A DNA stretch of 64,000 nt from Clostridium sp. Marseille-P299 (lineage in GTDB: Bacteria; Bacillota; Clostridia; Lachnospirales; Lachnospiraceae): contig NZ_FJVE01000007.1 in the NCBI RefSeq assembly GCF_900078195.1, positions 1,736,001 to 1,800,000 of the forward strand, given 5' to 3'. Shown piece after piece: positions 18,379-27,244 of this stretch. Position 1 is the first letter of the stretch; each line of letters opens with the position of its first letter. A model generated the notes under the pieces. That model was not told the origin of the DNA and ran no database searches. It saw only the letters and a list, made by a program, of their open reading frames with translations. Position numbers and translations under genes: made by a program.

Positions 18379-19329
18379 ATGCAAGCATATTTATTTGTAC
18401 ATTTCAAGGAAAAGCGAACACCGGATGGTGAACAAGTGTATTTTGGAATTAGCAAAGATGGATTTCATTGGGAAGAAGTAAATGATGGAAACCCTATATT
18501 GTGGAGCTATGAAGGGGATAAAGGTGTTCGTGATTTTACTATTACAAGAACAAAAGAAGGAAAGTTTATTATTATGGCTACGGATTTAAGCCTTGCTTAT
18601 GGTATGCCATATCAGTATCACAATTCATGGGAAGAAGTTTCACGAAATGGAAGTAAATGCTTAGTCCTTTGGGAATCCGATGATTTGATTCACTGGTCCA
18701 ATCAACGAATGATTAAACTTGGAAATGAAGATTTTGGGTGTTTATGGGCTCCTGATATTATTTATGACAAAGAAAACAATGATTACGTGATTCATTGGTC
18801 TTCTTCTCATAGTTGTAATAATTACGGATACAAAGGTATTTATTATACAAGAACGAAAGATTTTATAAGCTTTCAAGAACCAGAACTTTTATATCGTAAA
18901 GAGACGGATGGAAGTGTCATCGATTCTGCTATGTATGAAGAAAATGGGGAATACTATTGTTTCTTAAAAAGTGAAAAAGATCCTTCTAGAATCATATTGG
19001 TTAAAGGAGAGAACATTACTGGTCCTTTTAGCAGAGTACATAAATTTGATGAGTGTATGGCTGACCTTAAAGAGGGCTATTATGAGGCACCAACAGCAGT
19101 GAAACTTGAAGATGGAAGATGGTGTTTATTTTTAGACTTTTATGGTTGTAAAGCAGAGGAGCAAGGATATGTTCCATTTGTAGCAGATAGTCTATCAGAA
19201 GGGAACTTCATACGTTCTGATGAAGCCTTTGATTTCCCTTATGGTTATAAACATGGCACTATTTTAACGATTACAATGGAAGAATATGAGCGTTTAAAAG
19301 AGTATAAAAAGATGCCATCGGAACGATAG
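18379..19329 (+). CDS. glycoside hydrolase family 43-like protein, no signal peptide
   Basis: The 316-residue five-bladed beta-propeller-like protein contains VYFGISKDGFHWEEV, RDFTITRTKEGKFIIMATD, CLWAPDIIYD and YYEAPTAVKLEDGRW, as seen in GH43 arabinosidase/xylosidase relatives. WAPD is a hallmark motif of the fold, and the Glu in YYEAPT fits the general acid. No signal peptide, so it should act on imported oligosaccharides. No sugar transporter lies next to it. Confidence 0.78.
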   Translation: MQAYLFVHFKEKRTPDGEQVYFGISKDGFHWEEVNDGNPILWSYEGDKGVRDFTITRTKEGKFIIMATDLSLAYGMPYQYHNSWEEVSRNGSKCLVLWESDDLIHWSNQRMIKLGNEDFGCLWAPDIIYDKENNDYVIHWSSSHSCNNYGYKGIYYTRTKDFISFQEPELLYRKETDGSVIDSAMYEENGEYYCFLKSEKDPSRIILVKGENITGPFSRVHKFDECMADLKEGYYEAPTAVKLEDGRWCLFLDFYGCKAEEQGYVPFVADSLSEGNFIRSDEAFDFPYGYKHGTILTITMEEYERLKEYKKMPSER

Positions 19330-19385
19330 CTAAGATAGATATTTCATGGAAATTACTTGAAAATATTGTTCTATGGATGTAAGAT

Positions 19386-19428
19386 AGATAGTTGTTAGTG
19401 ATTATTTAATGCTAACAGCTATCTTTTT
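19386..19428 (+). terminator. terminator after the GH43-like gene
   Basis: A 13-bp stem with one wobble pair (19386-19398 with 19412-19424) followed by TTTT. Confidence 0.8.
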
Positions 19429-19534
19429 ATTTTAGTCAGTTGAAACATGAATAAAAACGTTTTAATCGACAAAAGAATGGAGTGGATTTTCACTCTGTTA
19501 TTAAGCTGTCTATGGCAGCAGGGAGGTTAAAATC

Positions 19535-21109
19535 ATGGATTCAGAAAACAAACAGGATACGTATCACACATTATTTCATTGGAAGAGTCTTAGATTTCGG
19601 TTAGTACTTGAAGGAATTGTGGTTGGCTTATTTGCGAGTCTTATCGTAATACTTTATCGTTTTGCACTTTCAGAGTCAACAATTATAATAACTAAGGTCT
19701 ATGCTTTTCTTCGTAACAAGTTATATTTTATACCTATTTTAATGTTAGCCTTTATACTAATTGCTTACATTGTTGGAATGCTACTTAAGAAAGAGCCAAT
19801 GATAAGCGGTAGTGGAATTCCACAAGTTGAGGGAGTTTTACTTAAAAAGCTTCATATGAATTGGTTAAGCGTTATTATTGGTAAATTTCTAGGTGGAATA
19901 TTATCAATAGGATCTGGTCTTTCCCTCGGACGAGAAGGCCCTTCCGTTCAATTAGGCGCTGCGGTAGGACAAGGTGTAAGCAAGGCCTTTAAACGAAGTA
20001 ATGTTGAAGAAAAATTTCTTATAACTAGTGGTGCTAGCGCAGGACTTGCAGCAGCATTTAATGCCCCTTTAGCAGGTGTATTATTTGCATTAGAAGAAGT
20101 ACATAAAAATTTTTCCCCCTTCGTATTGTTATCATCATTAGCGGCAGCTCTAACTGCAGATTATATTTCTAGCGGTTTCTTTGGTTTAAAACCAATCTTA
20201 AGTTTTGAAAGTTTATCTGTGCTACCACTGAAATCTTATATACTTATTATTATGTTAGGAATAATTATAGGGGTTTTTGGTGCTTTATTTAATTTAATGA
20301 TTTTGAAAACTCAAAAATTATATTCTAAGTTCAAATTAATTCCTAAAGAGTTTCGTATTATTATACCATTATTTCTATCAATCATATTAGGTCTTTATTT
20401 ACCACAGGTTCTAGGAGGAGGCCATGAGCTAATCATAAATAGCCTTACAAATGGGAATCAATCCATTAAGATGTTATTATTTGTATTGATAATTAAATTC
20501 ATATTTACAATGGTATGCTACGGTTCTGGGGCACCTGGCGGTATATTTTTACCGTTATTAGCGATTGGAGCTATATCAGGAAATTTATATGGTTTATTTC
20601 TTGTGCATTTTTTAAACTTAGATCCTATATATATCAATAGTTTTATTATATTGGCAATGGCAGGTTATTTTACCGCAATTGTTCGAGCACCTATTACAGG
20701 AATTATTCTGATTACTGAAATGACTGGATCTTTTACACATTTGTTATCCATTTCATTGATATCTGTAACAGCGTATGTTGTAGCTGATTTATTAGGTTCG
20801 AAACCTATTTATGAATCTTTGTTGGAGCGATTCTTAGAAAATCAGGGAAACGTAAAATCTAGTAATACGAAACATAAGACTCTTTTGGAATTTGCCGTAT
20901 GTATGGGTTCTGTTTTTGATGGTAAACAAATTAAAGAGATTAAATTGCCAGCTCATTGTTTGTTGGTGTCTATAAGAAGAGGGGAAGATGAAATAATTCC
21001 AAAGGGTGATACACTAATTAATGCTGGTGATTATTTGATTGTTCTTGTAGATGACAATATGGTATCTCAAATAAACGATGTCTTTCATAATTTAGTGGAA
21101 GCAAAATAA
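19535..21109 (+). CDS. ClC family chloride channel/antiporter with TrkA-C domain
   Basis: The 524-residue membrane protein has the three ClC selectivity sequences: GSGIPQVEG, GREGPSVQLG (the gating Glu) and GSGAPGGIFLP, with about a dozen membrane segments up to residue ~430. The last ~85 residues form a TrkA-C (RCK_C) ligand-binding domain ending in INAGDYLIVLVDD. It exchanges Cl- or F- with H+, or acts as a channel. The start follows GGGAGGTTAAAATC. Monocistronic. Confidence 0.9.
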   Translation: MDSENKQDTYHTLFHWKSLRFRLVLEGIVVGLFASLIVILYRFALSESTIIITKVYAFLRNKLYFIPILMLAFILIAYIVGMLLKKEPMISGSGIPQVEGVLLKKLHMNWLSVIIGKFLGGILSIGSGLSLGREGPSVQLGAAVGQGVSKAFKRSNVEEKFLITSGASAGLAAAFNAPLAGVLFALEEVHKNFSPFVLLSSLAAALTADYISSGFFGLKPILSFESLSVLPLKSYILIIMLGIIIGVFGALFNLMILKTQKLYSKFKLIPKEFRIIIPLFLSIILGLYLPQVLGGGHELIINSLTNGNQSIKMLLFVLIIKFIFTMVCYGSGAPGGIFLPLLAIGAISGNLYGLFLVHFLNLDPIYINSFIILAMAGYFTAIVRAPITGIILITEMTGSFTHLLSISLISVTAYVVADLLGSKPIYESLLERFLENQGNVKSSNTKHKTLLEFAVCMGSVFDGKQIKEIKLPAHCLLVSIRRGEDEIIPKGDTLINAGDYLIVLVDDNMVSQINDVFHNLVEAK

Positions 21110-21150
21110 CTATAAGTCATAAGATTATAAGATTTAGCTTTTTCGGATTA

Positions 21151-21187
21151 AAAGGGATTTGTAAATAGAATTACAAATCCCTTTTTT
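21151..21187 (+). terminator. terminator of the ClC gene
   Basis: A perfect 14-bp stem (21151-21164 with 21171-21184), 6-base loop and a T-run. Confidence 0.88.
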
Positions 21188-21295
21188 CATACATTGAATA
21201 ATCATATAGCAAGCACGATTGTCTGTGTTGTATTCTTAAATTAACTTCCTAAATATTTCGAAAGGTGGTTATTTTTAGATTTACTTGTTATCTTT

Positions 21296-21336
21296 ACTAT
21301 ATAAATATATTTTATAAAAAGATATATTTATATAGT
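21296..21336 (+). promoter_or_regulatory. 15-bp inverted repeat upstream of the FMN reductase gene
   Basis: ACTATATAAATATAT (21296-21310) and ATATATTTATATAGT (21322-21336) are perfect complements separated by 11 bases. It lies ~110 bases before the gene start and could be an operator or leader hairpin. The rest of 21188-21447 holds no gene. Confidence 0.45.
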
Positions 21337-21447
21337 GAAAATTAGTGTATAATTATTCTAATGTATAAATTTAACATTTTAAATAACTTAAGGCACTTAT
21401 AGGTTAGTGAATTGTTAATATCCACTTTTTTAGGCAAAGGAGATCGT

Positions 21448-22143
21448 ATGTTAATCGCTTTAATTCATGGTCAAAATCATAAAGGTTCGTCATATCACAT
21501 AGGTAGAATACTTGCTGAAAAACTGGAGAAAGAAGATAACATTAAGGAGGTATTTCTACCGAAAGATATGCCTCATTTTTGCTGCGGTTGTACGAATTGT
21601 TTTATGAAAGACGAAACGTTATGTCCGCATTATAATACAGTTAATCCGATTACTAATATTTTAGATGAAGCAGATGTATTGATTTTTACAACCCCTGTAT
21701 ATGTTTATCACGCGACTGGATCAATGAAAGTCTTGTTGGACCATTATGGATACCGATGGATGGTACATCGTCCAGAAGAAAAGATGTTTTCAAAACAAGC
21801 AGTTTGTATTTCAACAGCAGCAGGCGGTGGCATGAAATCGGCTTGTAAGGATATTAAAGATAGTTTGTTTTATTGGGGTGTTGGTAAAATTTATTGCTAT
21901 GGTGTTGCTGTATATGCGACTTCCTGGAAGGGGATTTCAAATAAGAAAAGGGCAGTAATTGAAAATAAAGTTAATAAATTAGCGAAGAAAATCATTAAAA
22001 ATGATGGGCATGTCCGAGTTTCTATGAAAACAAAAGTTTATTTTAATATTATGCGACTTATGCAAAAAAGTGGATGGAATTCAGTAGATGTTACTTATTG
22101 GAAACAGAAAGGATGGGATCAAAAGAAGCGTCCTTGGAAATAG
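21448..22143 (+). CDS. NAD(P)H-dependent FMN reductase / flavodoxin-like oxidoreductase with cysteine motif
   Basis: The 231-residue protein starts with the flavodoxin-like loop GQNHKGSSYHIG and continues with FTTPVYVYHATGSMK, where FMN stacks. A cysteine cluster CCGCTNCFMKDETLC (~residues 47-61) is shared with iron-sulfur flavoprotein-like reductases and may bind a metal or cluster. It probably reduces quinones or small electrophiles. I chose the ATG at 21448 behind AAAGGAGAT; the frame is open from a TTG at 21412. A short gap precedes a small membrane-anchored protein. Confidence 0.78.
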   Translation: MLIALIHGQNHKGSSYHIGRILAEKLEKEDNIKEVFLPKDMPHFCCGCTNCFMKDETLCPHYNTVNPITNILDEADVLIFTTPVYVYHATGSMKVLLDHYGYRWMVHRPEEKMFSKQAVCISTAAGGGMKSACKDIKDSLFYWGVGKIYCYGVAVYATSWKGISNKKRAVIENKVNKLAKKIIKNDGHVRVSMKTKVYFNIMRLMQKSGWNSVDVTYWKQKGWDQKKRPWK

Positions 22144-22182
22144 AAAGCGTATTACATAATATAACTAGTAAAGGTGGCAAAA

Positions 22183-22758
22183 ATGTTAAAACGAAATAAA
22201 AGAATTGGAATTTTAATTACTATAGGTGTTGCTATGTTTACGATTGGTATATTTCTTTATAATCGATATAACACCAATAGAATATATGACAGGGTCTTGC
22301 GACAAGATGGATACCAGTTGTATGAAATACAAAATCCTGTAACGTTTACTGTATTTATAGATCCTGAATGGATTCCTACAAGGAATGGTGAAGAAATGCA
22401 GCTAAATAAAGAGCTCTGTAAAATTAATAATGTGAATATCATTCTTGAAAGAACAATACACCGAGGAAATGATATTTATTTTGTTTTTGATGCCATTCCA
22501 GTGGTAGGGTATAAAGAAGGTGAATTTCTATCTCATTATATTATACACCAAGATGGAACTAGCTCTACGGCGGATAACATTAATATGTTTCATGTCTATA
22601 ATAATGAGAATACCGTTATAGATGTTGGCCAACATGGGTTTGGTCCTAGTTCACAATTTAGCTTTGGTCTTAATATTGAAAATTATGACTTATTTGCAGA
22701 TGGTTTTTATATGGACTATAATAGTTCCATTATATATGGGTATTATCGGATTGAGTAA
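22183..22758 (+). CDS. hypothetical membrane-anchored protein
   Basis: The 191-residue protein has an N-terminal membrane anchor (residues ~8-27) followed by a ~160-residue extracellular domain rich in beta strands and Asn/Tyr. No family recognised. The ATG at 22183 follows AAAGGTGG. It lies 39 bases after the reductase gene and may be cotranscribed. Confidence 0.65.
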   Translation: MLKRNKRIGILITIGVAMFTIGIFLYNRYNTNRIYDRVLRQDGYQLYEIQNPVTFTVFIDPEWIPTRNGEEMQLNKELCKINNVNIILERTIHRGNDIYFVFDAIPVVGYKEGEFLSHYIIHQDGTSSTADNINMFHVYNNENTVIDVGQHGFGPSSQFSFGLNIENYDLFADGFYMDYNSSIIYGYYRIE

Positions 22759-22883
22759 TATTAATCTACATTCATTCCCTGATGCACGATTTCTTTTGGT
22801 ATAATTATAACGACTTTACGTAAATCCAATATTATATATTATATTAAGTAAATTAACCTCAAATTAATTTCAGGAGCAATAAT

Positions 22884-23894
22884 ATGATAAACAATAGAAG
22901 TAATACAACATTAAAAGTTAGATATTCTCAGTTTGATACAGAGTCTATAAAAGAAAATTTACTCGTTCATTATAATTTAAAAGGACCAGTAACTTGCAGA
23001 TTTTACGATTATGGTATGAACGATATATACATTATCAATGCAGGAGAAGAAGTCTATTATTTACGAATTTCATTGACCGGTATGCATCATCAGAATGATT
23101 ATGAACAAGAGGTTCAAATCATTAATGAATTATATGAACAAGGTATTTCCGTGGCAGCACCAGTTTGTTGCAAGGATGGACATTATGTAAGCGTAGTAAA
23201 TGCACCAGAAGGGATTCGATATGCTGTTTTATTTCAAGAAGCTAAAAACTCACCATCAAATGACAACATAACTCGTACTTATAATCTTGGTGTTATGGTT
23301 GCTAAAATGCATAATATTGCTGATAGCAGGAATTTTACCCTAACCAGAGAGCCCCTTGACTTACAAAATCTTACCGTTAAACCACTTGAACAGCTAAAAC
23401 CTTATTTAAAGAATCGTAAAGAAGATATTGATTTTTTAGAAAATGCAGCAAAAGAGCTATATTGTTATGTTAAGAGTAATTTCAAATATGAAAAACCTTA
23501 CTTTGGCTTTTGTCATGGGGACATACATAAAGGCAATGTATTCTTTGAAGGAGAAAATCCAACAATTTTTGACTTTGATTGTATGGGTAATGGATTCCGA
23601 ATTTATGATATCTGTACCTATGCATGGAATGAAAGCTTTGATAATAAAACATATTTAGAGAGCGATGAATGGCTGGCTTTTATAAGAGGATACAATACCG
23701 TTAGGCAGTTAACAGAACTTGAATTATCATCAATAAGTGCATTTATTGCTTTGCGTGAACTTTGGTTACTTGGAATTAATTCAGATGTAATGAATCGTAA
23801 TGCTGGATGTTGTTGGTTTAATGATGAATATTTAAATCAACAGATCGATATTTTTAAGTTTTGGTACCATCGAACATTTAATAAACTATATTAA
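22884..23894 (+). CDS. APH-family phosphotransferase, copy 1
   Basis: The 336-residue kinase-fold protein resembles homoserine kinase type II/SrkA-like enzymes: YYLRIS (ATP-binding strand), FGFCHGDIHKGNVFF (catalytic loop) and TIFDFDCMGNGFRIYDI (metal site). Its target is unknown. A clear paralogue lies at 37428. The start follows CAGGAGCAATA. A toroid-like protein starts 38 bases downstream, so the two may form an operon. Confidence 0.82.
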   Translation: MINNRSNTTLKVRYSQFDTESIKENLLVHYNLKGPVTCRFYDYGMNDIYIINAGEEVYYLRISLTGMHHQNDYEQEVQIINELYEQGISVAAPVCCKDGHYVSVVNAPEGIRYAVLFQEAKNSPSNDNITRTYNLGVMVAKMHNIADSRNFTLTREPLDLQNLTVKPLEQLKPYLKNRKEDIDFLENAAKELYCYVKSNFKYEKPYFGFCHGDIHKGNVFFEGENPTIFDFDCMGNGFRIYDICTYAWNESFDNKTYLESDEWLAFIRGYNTVRQLTELELSSISAFIALRELWLLGINSDVMNRNAGCCWFNDEYLNQQIDIFKFWYHRTFNKLY

Positions 23895-23932
23895 ATTCAT
23901 AATATAGCATGCATAATAAGGGGGGATATACG

Positions 23933-24820
23933 ATGAAAAAACTTCCGAAAGCGGATTATAAACGTTTGAAATCATGGATTTATATGTATGCAAGACCACT
24001 TGATTTCGCATGGTGGAAATGTTTGATTGAAAATGAGAGTAACCAATTGTTTATTGACGTTATGTCTGTGTATCAAAATGAGGATGGTGGAATTGGACAT
24101 GGAATCGAACCAGCTTCTTTTAATCCTTTTTCATCGCCATATCAGACAAGTTGGTGGAACCCAGAGGATCTTTTAGAGCTTGGAATTGGTAAGGATAGTA
24201 CCATTGTCAAAGGTAATTTAAAATATCTTGATAGCGGGGCTTATCTTACTGAAGAAGGATGGCCTTGGAGTATTCCTTTGGATAATAATTATCCTCATGA
24301 GCCTTGGATGGAGTATCATGGTGGAAATTTTTCTGGTTATGATCTGTCAGTTACTACAAGACTTCTAGGTATTATTTTTTTATATGCAGAAAAAGAAACG
24401 GATTTATTTAATAAAGGTGTAGCGATAGCAAATAATTTGCTCTCTAAGTTTGAGGATTATGCCAATGAATATTTTAATCAAGGCGGATATGAATTAGGGT
24501 CTTACATGGAATTAAGTTATGCAATAAATGACTATGAGACACTAAGCCACTATATTGAACATGCTAATTTAGAAGATTACTTTGATTATAAGATAATCAA
24601 AGAACGATTGAAGGATAAACCAATTAATAATGATGATGAAAAAGAGTTGGACGAACTAATTGAGGTTATGAAAAGTGACAATTATCTGGAATTAGCTGAT
24701 TTAACATACTGTGATAAGGATAAATACTTAAAGGAAGTTTCAATTAGTTTGTATTGGTGGGTTGCAGATAAAATTATTAAAGATGTATATCGATTAAAAA
24801 AGGCAGAGCGTTTGGAGTGA
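23933..24820 (+). CDS. alpha/alpha-toroid (prenyltransferase/terpene-cyclase-like) protein
   Basis: The 295-residue protein contains VYQNEDGGIGHGIEPAS, the QN-DGG-G repeat motif of alpha/alpha-toroid proteins, but lacks an obvious catalytic DxDD motif. Proteins of this kind are common in Firmicutes and have no established function. The ATG at 23933 follows GGGGGGATATACG. It directly follows the APH-family gene. Confidence 0.6.
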   Translation: MKKLPKADYKRLKSWIYMYARPLDFAWWKCLIENESNQLFIDVMSVYQNEDGGIGHGIEPASFNPFSSPYQTSWWNPEDLLELGIGKDSTIVKGNLKYLDSGAYLTEEGWPWSIPLDNNYPHEPWMEYHGGNFSGYDLSVTTRLLGIIFLYAEKETDLFNKGVAIANNLLSKFEDYANEYFNQGGYELGSYMELSYAINDYETLSHYIEHANLEDYFDYKIIKERLKDKPINNDDEKELDELIEVMKSDNYLELADLTYCDKDKYLKEVSISLYWWVADKIIKDVYRLKKAERLE

Positions 24821-25001
24821 TTTATTACCCTATTTATTAACCATTTAATTCGCTTATGCTAATTAATATATAGTAAATGTGATTGACATAGATTATTATA
24901 ATATGCCATTTTTGTGTTGTAATTGTATTGTAATCTATAATTCACTTAATTATAGAATATGTATCAAATCTTTTCATAAATATATTATTGGAGGGATTGA
25001 G

Positions 25002-25487
25002 ATGCATAGATTAAGAAAAAATAATAAAAAGATATTTTTATTATTATTAATTTTAGACATTTTACTTGCAAGCTGTCTATTTATAAAAAGTGATTTAGCT
25101 AACGACAAAAAAACTATTACAGCCCATTTAACAAAGGATCAAGAAAAAAATTGTGATAGTCTATTGATAAATACATATCTTACAAAGATTATAGAGGCAT
25201 CTGATGAGTTTTATAAGGAATACTACAGAATTTTACCAACTCTAAATTATTATAGTATATACGTAAAAGAATATATTTCGGATAGTCGATTAAGCCAAAT
25301 TACTTTTACATCCAAGCCTTATTTAGGGCCACATGATACCATTGGTGTGGATGAAATTACTTTCACAGCGGACTATTTAGGTAGTGTAGAGCTGAAAAGT
25401 TTTGTTCACCTCCTAAGTTATCATTTGCCTGATAACTTAAAAGACCTTGAATTAAAAGATTTTCCTGAACATTACTATAAAGACTGA
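25002..25487 (+). CDS. DUF3888-like secreted protein
   Basis: The 161-residue protein has an N-terminal membrane segment or lipobox-like LLASC (Cys ~22). Its body CDSLLINTYLTKIIEAS...YYRILPTLNYYSIYVKEY...YLGPHDTIGVDEITF matches the DUF3888 pattern of small exported Bacillota proteins. No function is known. The ATG at 25002 follows GGAGGGATTGAG; an open frame upstream to 24879 lacks a ribosome binding site. Confidence 0.65.
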   Translation: MHRLRKNNKKIFLLLLILDILLASCLFIKSDLANDKKTITAHLTKDQEKNCDSLLINTYLTKIIEASDEFYKEYYRILPTLNYYSIYVKEYISDSRLSQITFTSKPYLGPHDTIGVDEITFTADYLGSVELKSFVHLLSYHLPDNLKDLELKDFPEHYYKD

Positions 25488-25591
25488 CAATATACCATAA
25501 AATCATATGGAAAACAAATATGACTGGATTATATCGTGAAAAAATCAGATGAATAACTTATTTTAAAACAATATTATACTAGGAGGTTCAT

Positions 25592-26020
25592 ATGGATGCA
25601 AATAAAAAAGAATTTAATTTTAACAAGCTTCATTTAACACCTCGTATTTTAAAATACTTATCACTTGTTATATTGATTGGAATAATAATTTTACTATTCA
25701 AAGTAATTCATACGTCTACTATTAATAATGCTAAGCCAGAAGCTTTGTACAAGAAAGATAACTCCGTTGATTTGTTAGTATATAGGGATACCGCGTATAT
25801 CAATGCTAGTGGAATTGACTGGATGAATGAATTACAATTAACGAGTTCAAATCAACTTGGTACGATTAAGAGAACTAATATTAAAAAAAGATTCAAAAAT
25901 TTTGATGCAACAAAATTAGAAGTAGGTACGGATATTTATTCTACTAAGGAACGAGATGATATTGTTCTTGTCAAAATTGGTGATAACTATGTGCCCTATT
26001 ACAGGATAGTGGAAGGATAA
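25592..26020 (+). CDS. hypothetical single-pass membrane protein
   Basis: The 142-residue protein has one membrane helix (residues ~22-42) and a ~95-residue extracellular domain with INASGIDWMNELQL and DIVLVKIGDNYVPYYRI. Not recognised. The start follows AGGAGGTTCAT. It lies 104 bases after the DUF3888-like gene. Confidence 0.65.
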   Translation: MDANKKEFNFNKLHLTPRILKYLSLVILIGIIILLFKVIHTSTINNAKPEALYKKDNSVDLLVYRDTAYINASGIDWMNELQLTSSNQLGTIKRTNIKKRFKNFDATKLEVGTDIYSTKERDDIVLVKIGDNYVPYYRIVEG

Positions 26021-26135
26021 AAATAGTATCACGTAAATATAATTCCCAGTTGAAGACATATTTTTGAAAACACATATAAAATATGCTATAATTTAACAAT
26101 TAATCAACTTATTATAAGCTTAGAGGAGAATAATT

Positions 26136-27026
26136 ATGAACGGAAGATATGAACATAAGGGAAAAGAAGATAAACCGGTCATAGCTATTTGTTATGACTT
26201 TGATAAAACGTTAACTCCAGATGATATGCAAGCACAAGGTTATATTCAAGATGTAGGCTATGATGTACAAAAATTTTGGGAAGAGTCTAATTTGTTAGCT
26301 AGAATGAATGATATGGACTCTAATTTAGCATATATGTATAAGATGGTGCAAGAAGCAGAAGGGCAACTTGTCTTAAAAAGAGAAGCATTACAAGAATATG
26401 GAGCAAAAGTATCTTTATATGATGGTGTTTCAGAATGGTTTAGCAGAATTAGAGAATATGGACGAAATAAAGGAATTATAATTGAACATTACATAATTTC
26501 ATCAGGCCTAAAAGAAATGATAGAAGGAACTGTAATGGCGAAGAATAATGAATTTGAAAGAATATATGCAAGTTCTTTTTACTTTAATGACCGAGGTGTC
26601 GCAAAGTGGCCAGCTCAAGCAATTAACTACACTAATAAAACACAGTTTTTATTTAGAATACAAAAAGGTGTATTAGATATTAATGATCCTGCTGTAAATG
26701 ATTATTTTAAGCCAGAGGATTTAAGAGTCCCTTTTAGAAATATGATCTATATCGGAGACAGTGATACTGATATTCCTTGTATGAAATTAGTTCACGCAAA
26801 TGGTGGGCATTCTATCGGGGTTTATGATCCAAAACAAGATGATAAAAGTAAAGTTTACCGAATGATGAATGCAAATCGAATTAAATATTTCGCTCCTGCT
26901 GATTATAGGGAAGCTTCACCACTGGATAAGCTTGTTAAATCGATTATTGATAAAACAATTGCATATGAAGAGCTGGAGCGTATATATGAAAAAGACAAAA
27001 AAGAAGCCGCTGGAGCTAATTCTTAA
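26136..27026 (+). CDS. HAD superfamily hydrolase (phosphoserine phosphatase-like)
   Basis: The 296-residue protein has HAD motif I CYDFDKTLTPDD (~16-27), motif II ISSGLK (~126-131) and motif IV IYIGDSDTDIPCM (~208-220). It is a cytoplasmic phosphatase of the PSPase-like branch; the substrate is unknown. The start follows AGAGGAGAATAATT. Confidence 0.85.
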   Translation: MNGRYEHKGKEDKPVIAICYDFDKTLTPDDMQAQGYIQDVGYDVQKFWEESNLLARMNDMDSNLAYMYKMVQEAEGQLVLKREALQEYGAKVSLYDGVSEWFSRIREYGRNKGIIIEHYIISSGLKEMIEGTVMAKNNEFERIYASSFYFNDRGVAKWPAQAINYTNKTQFLFRIQKGVLDINDPAVNDYFKPEDLRVPFRNMIYIGDSDTDIPCMKLVHANGGHSIGVYDPKQDDKSKVYRMMNANRIKYFAPADYREASPLDKLVKSIIDKTIAYEELERIYEKDKKEAAGANS

Positions 27027-27244
27027 AAGTATAAACAATATGTTATGAAGATATATGATGATAATCTTATTATTATCCAAACGAATGAGCTAGAGCTAAT
27101 AATTTTGATAGATGTAAGACTGATCAGTACTAAACAGAAGATGTAAAAACAGATTATATAATTAAACTATGATAGTATTTAAATTTGTTCTTGCGATTTT
27201 GAGTTATTGCTAATTTTCATAGTTACTAAGGAGTTATTCTATAA

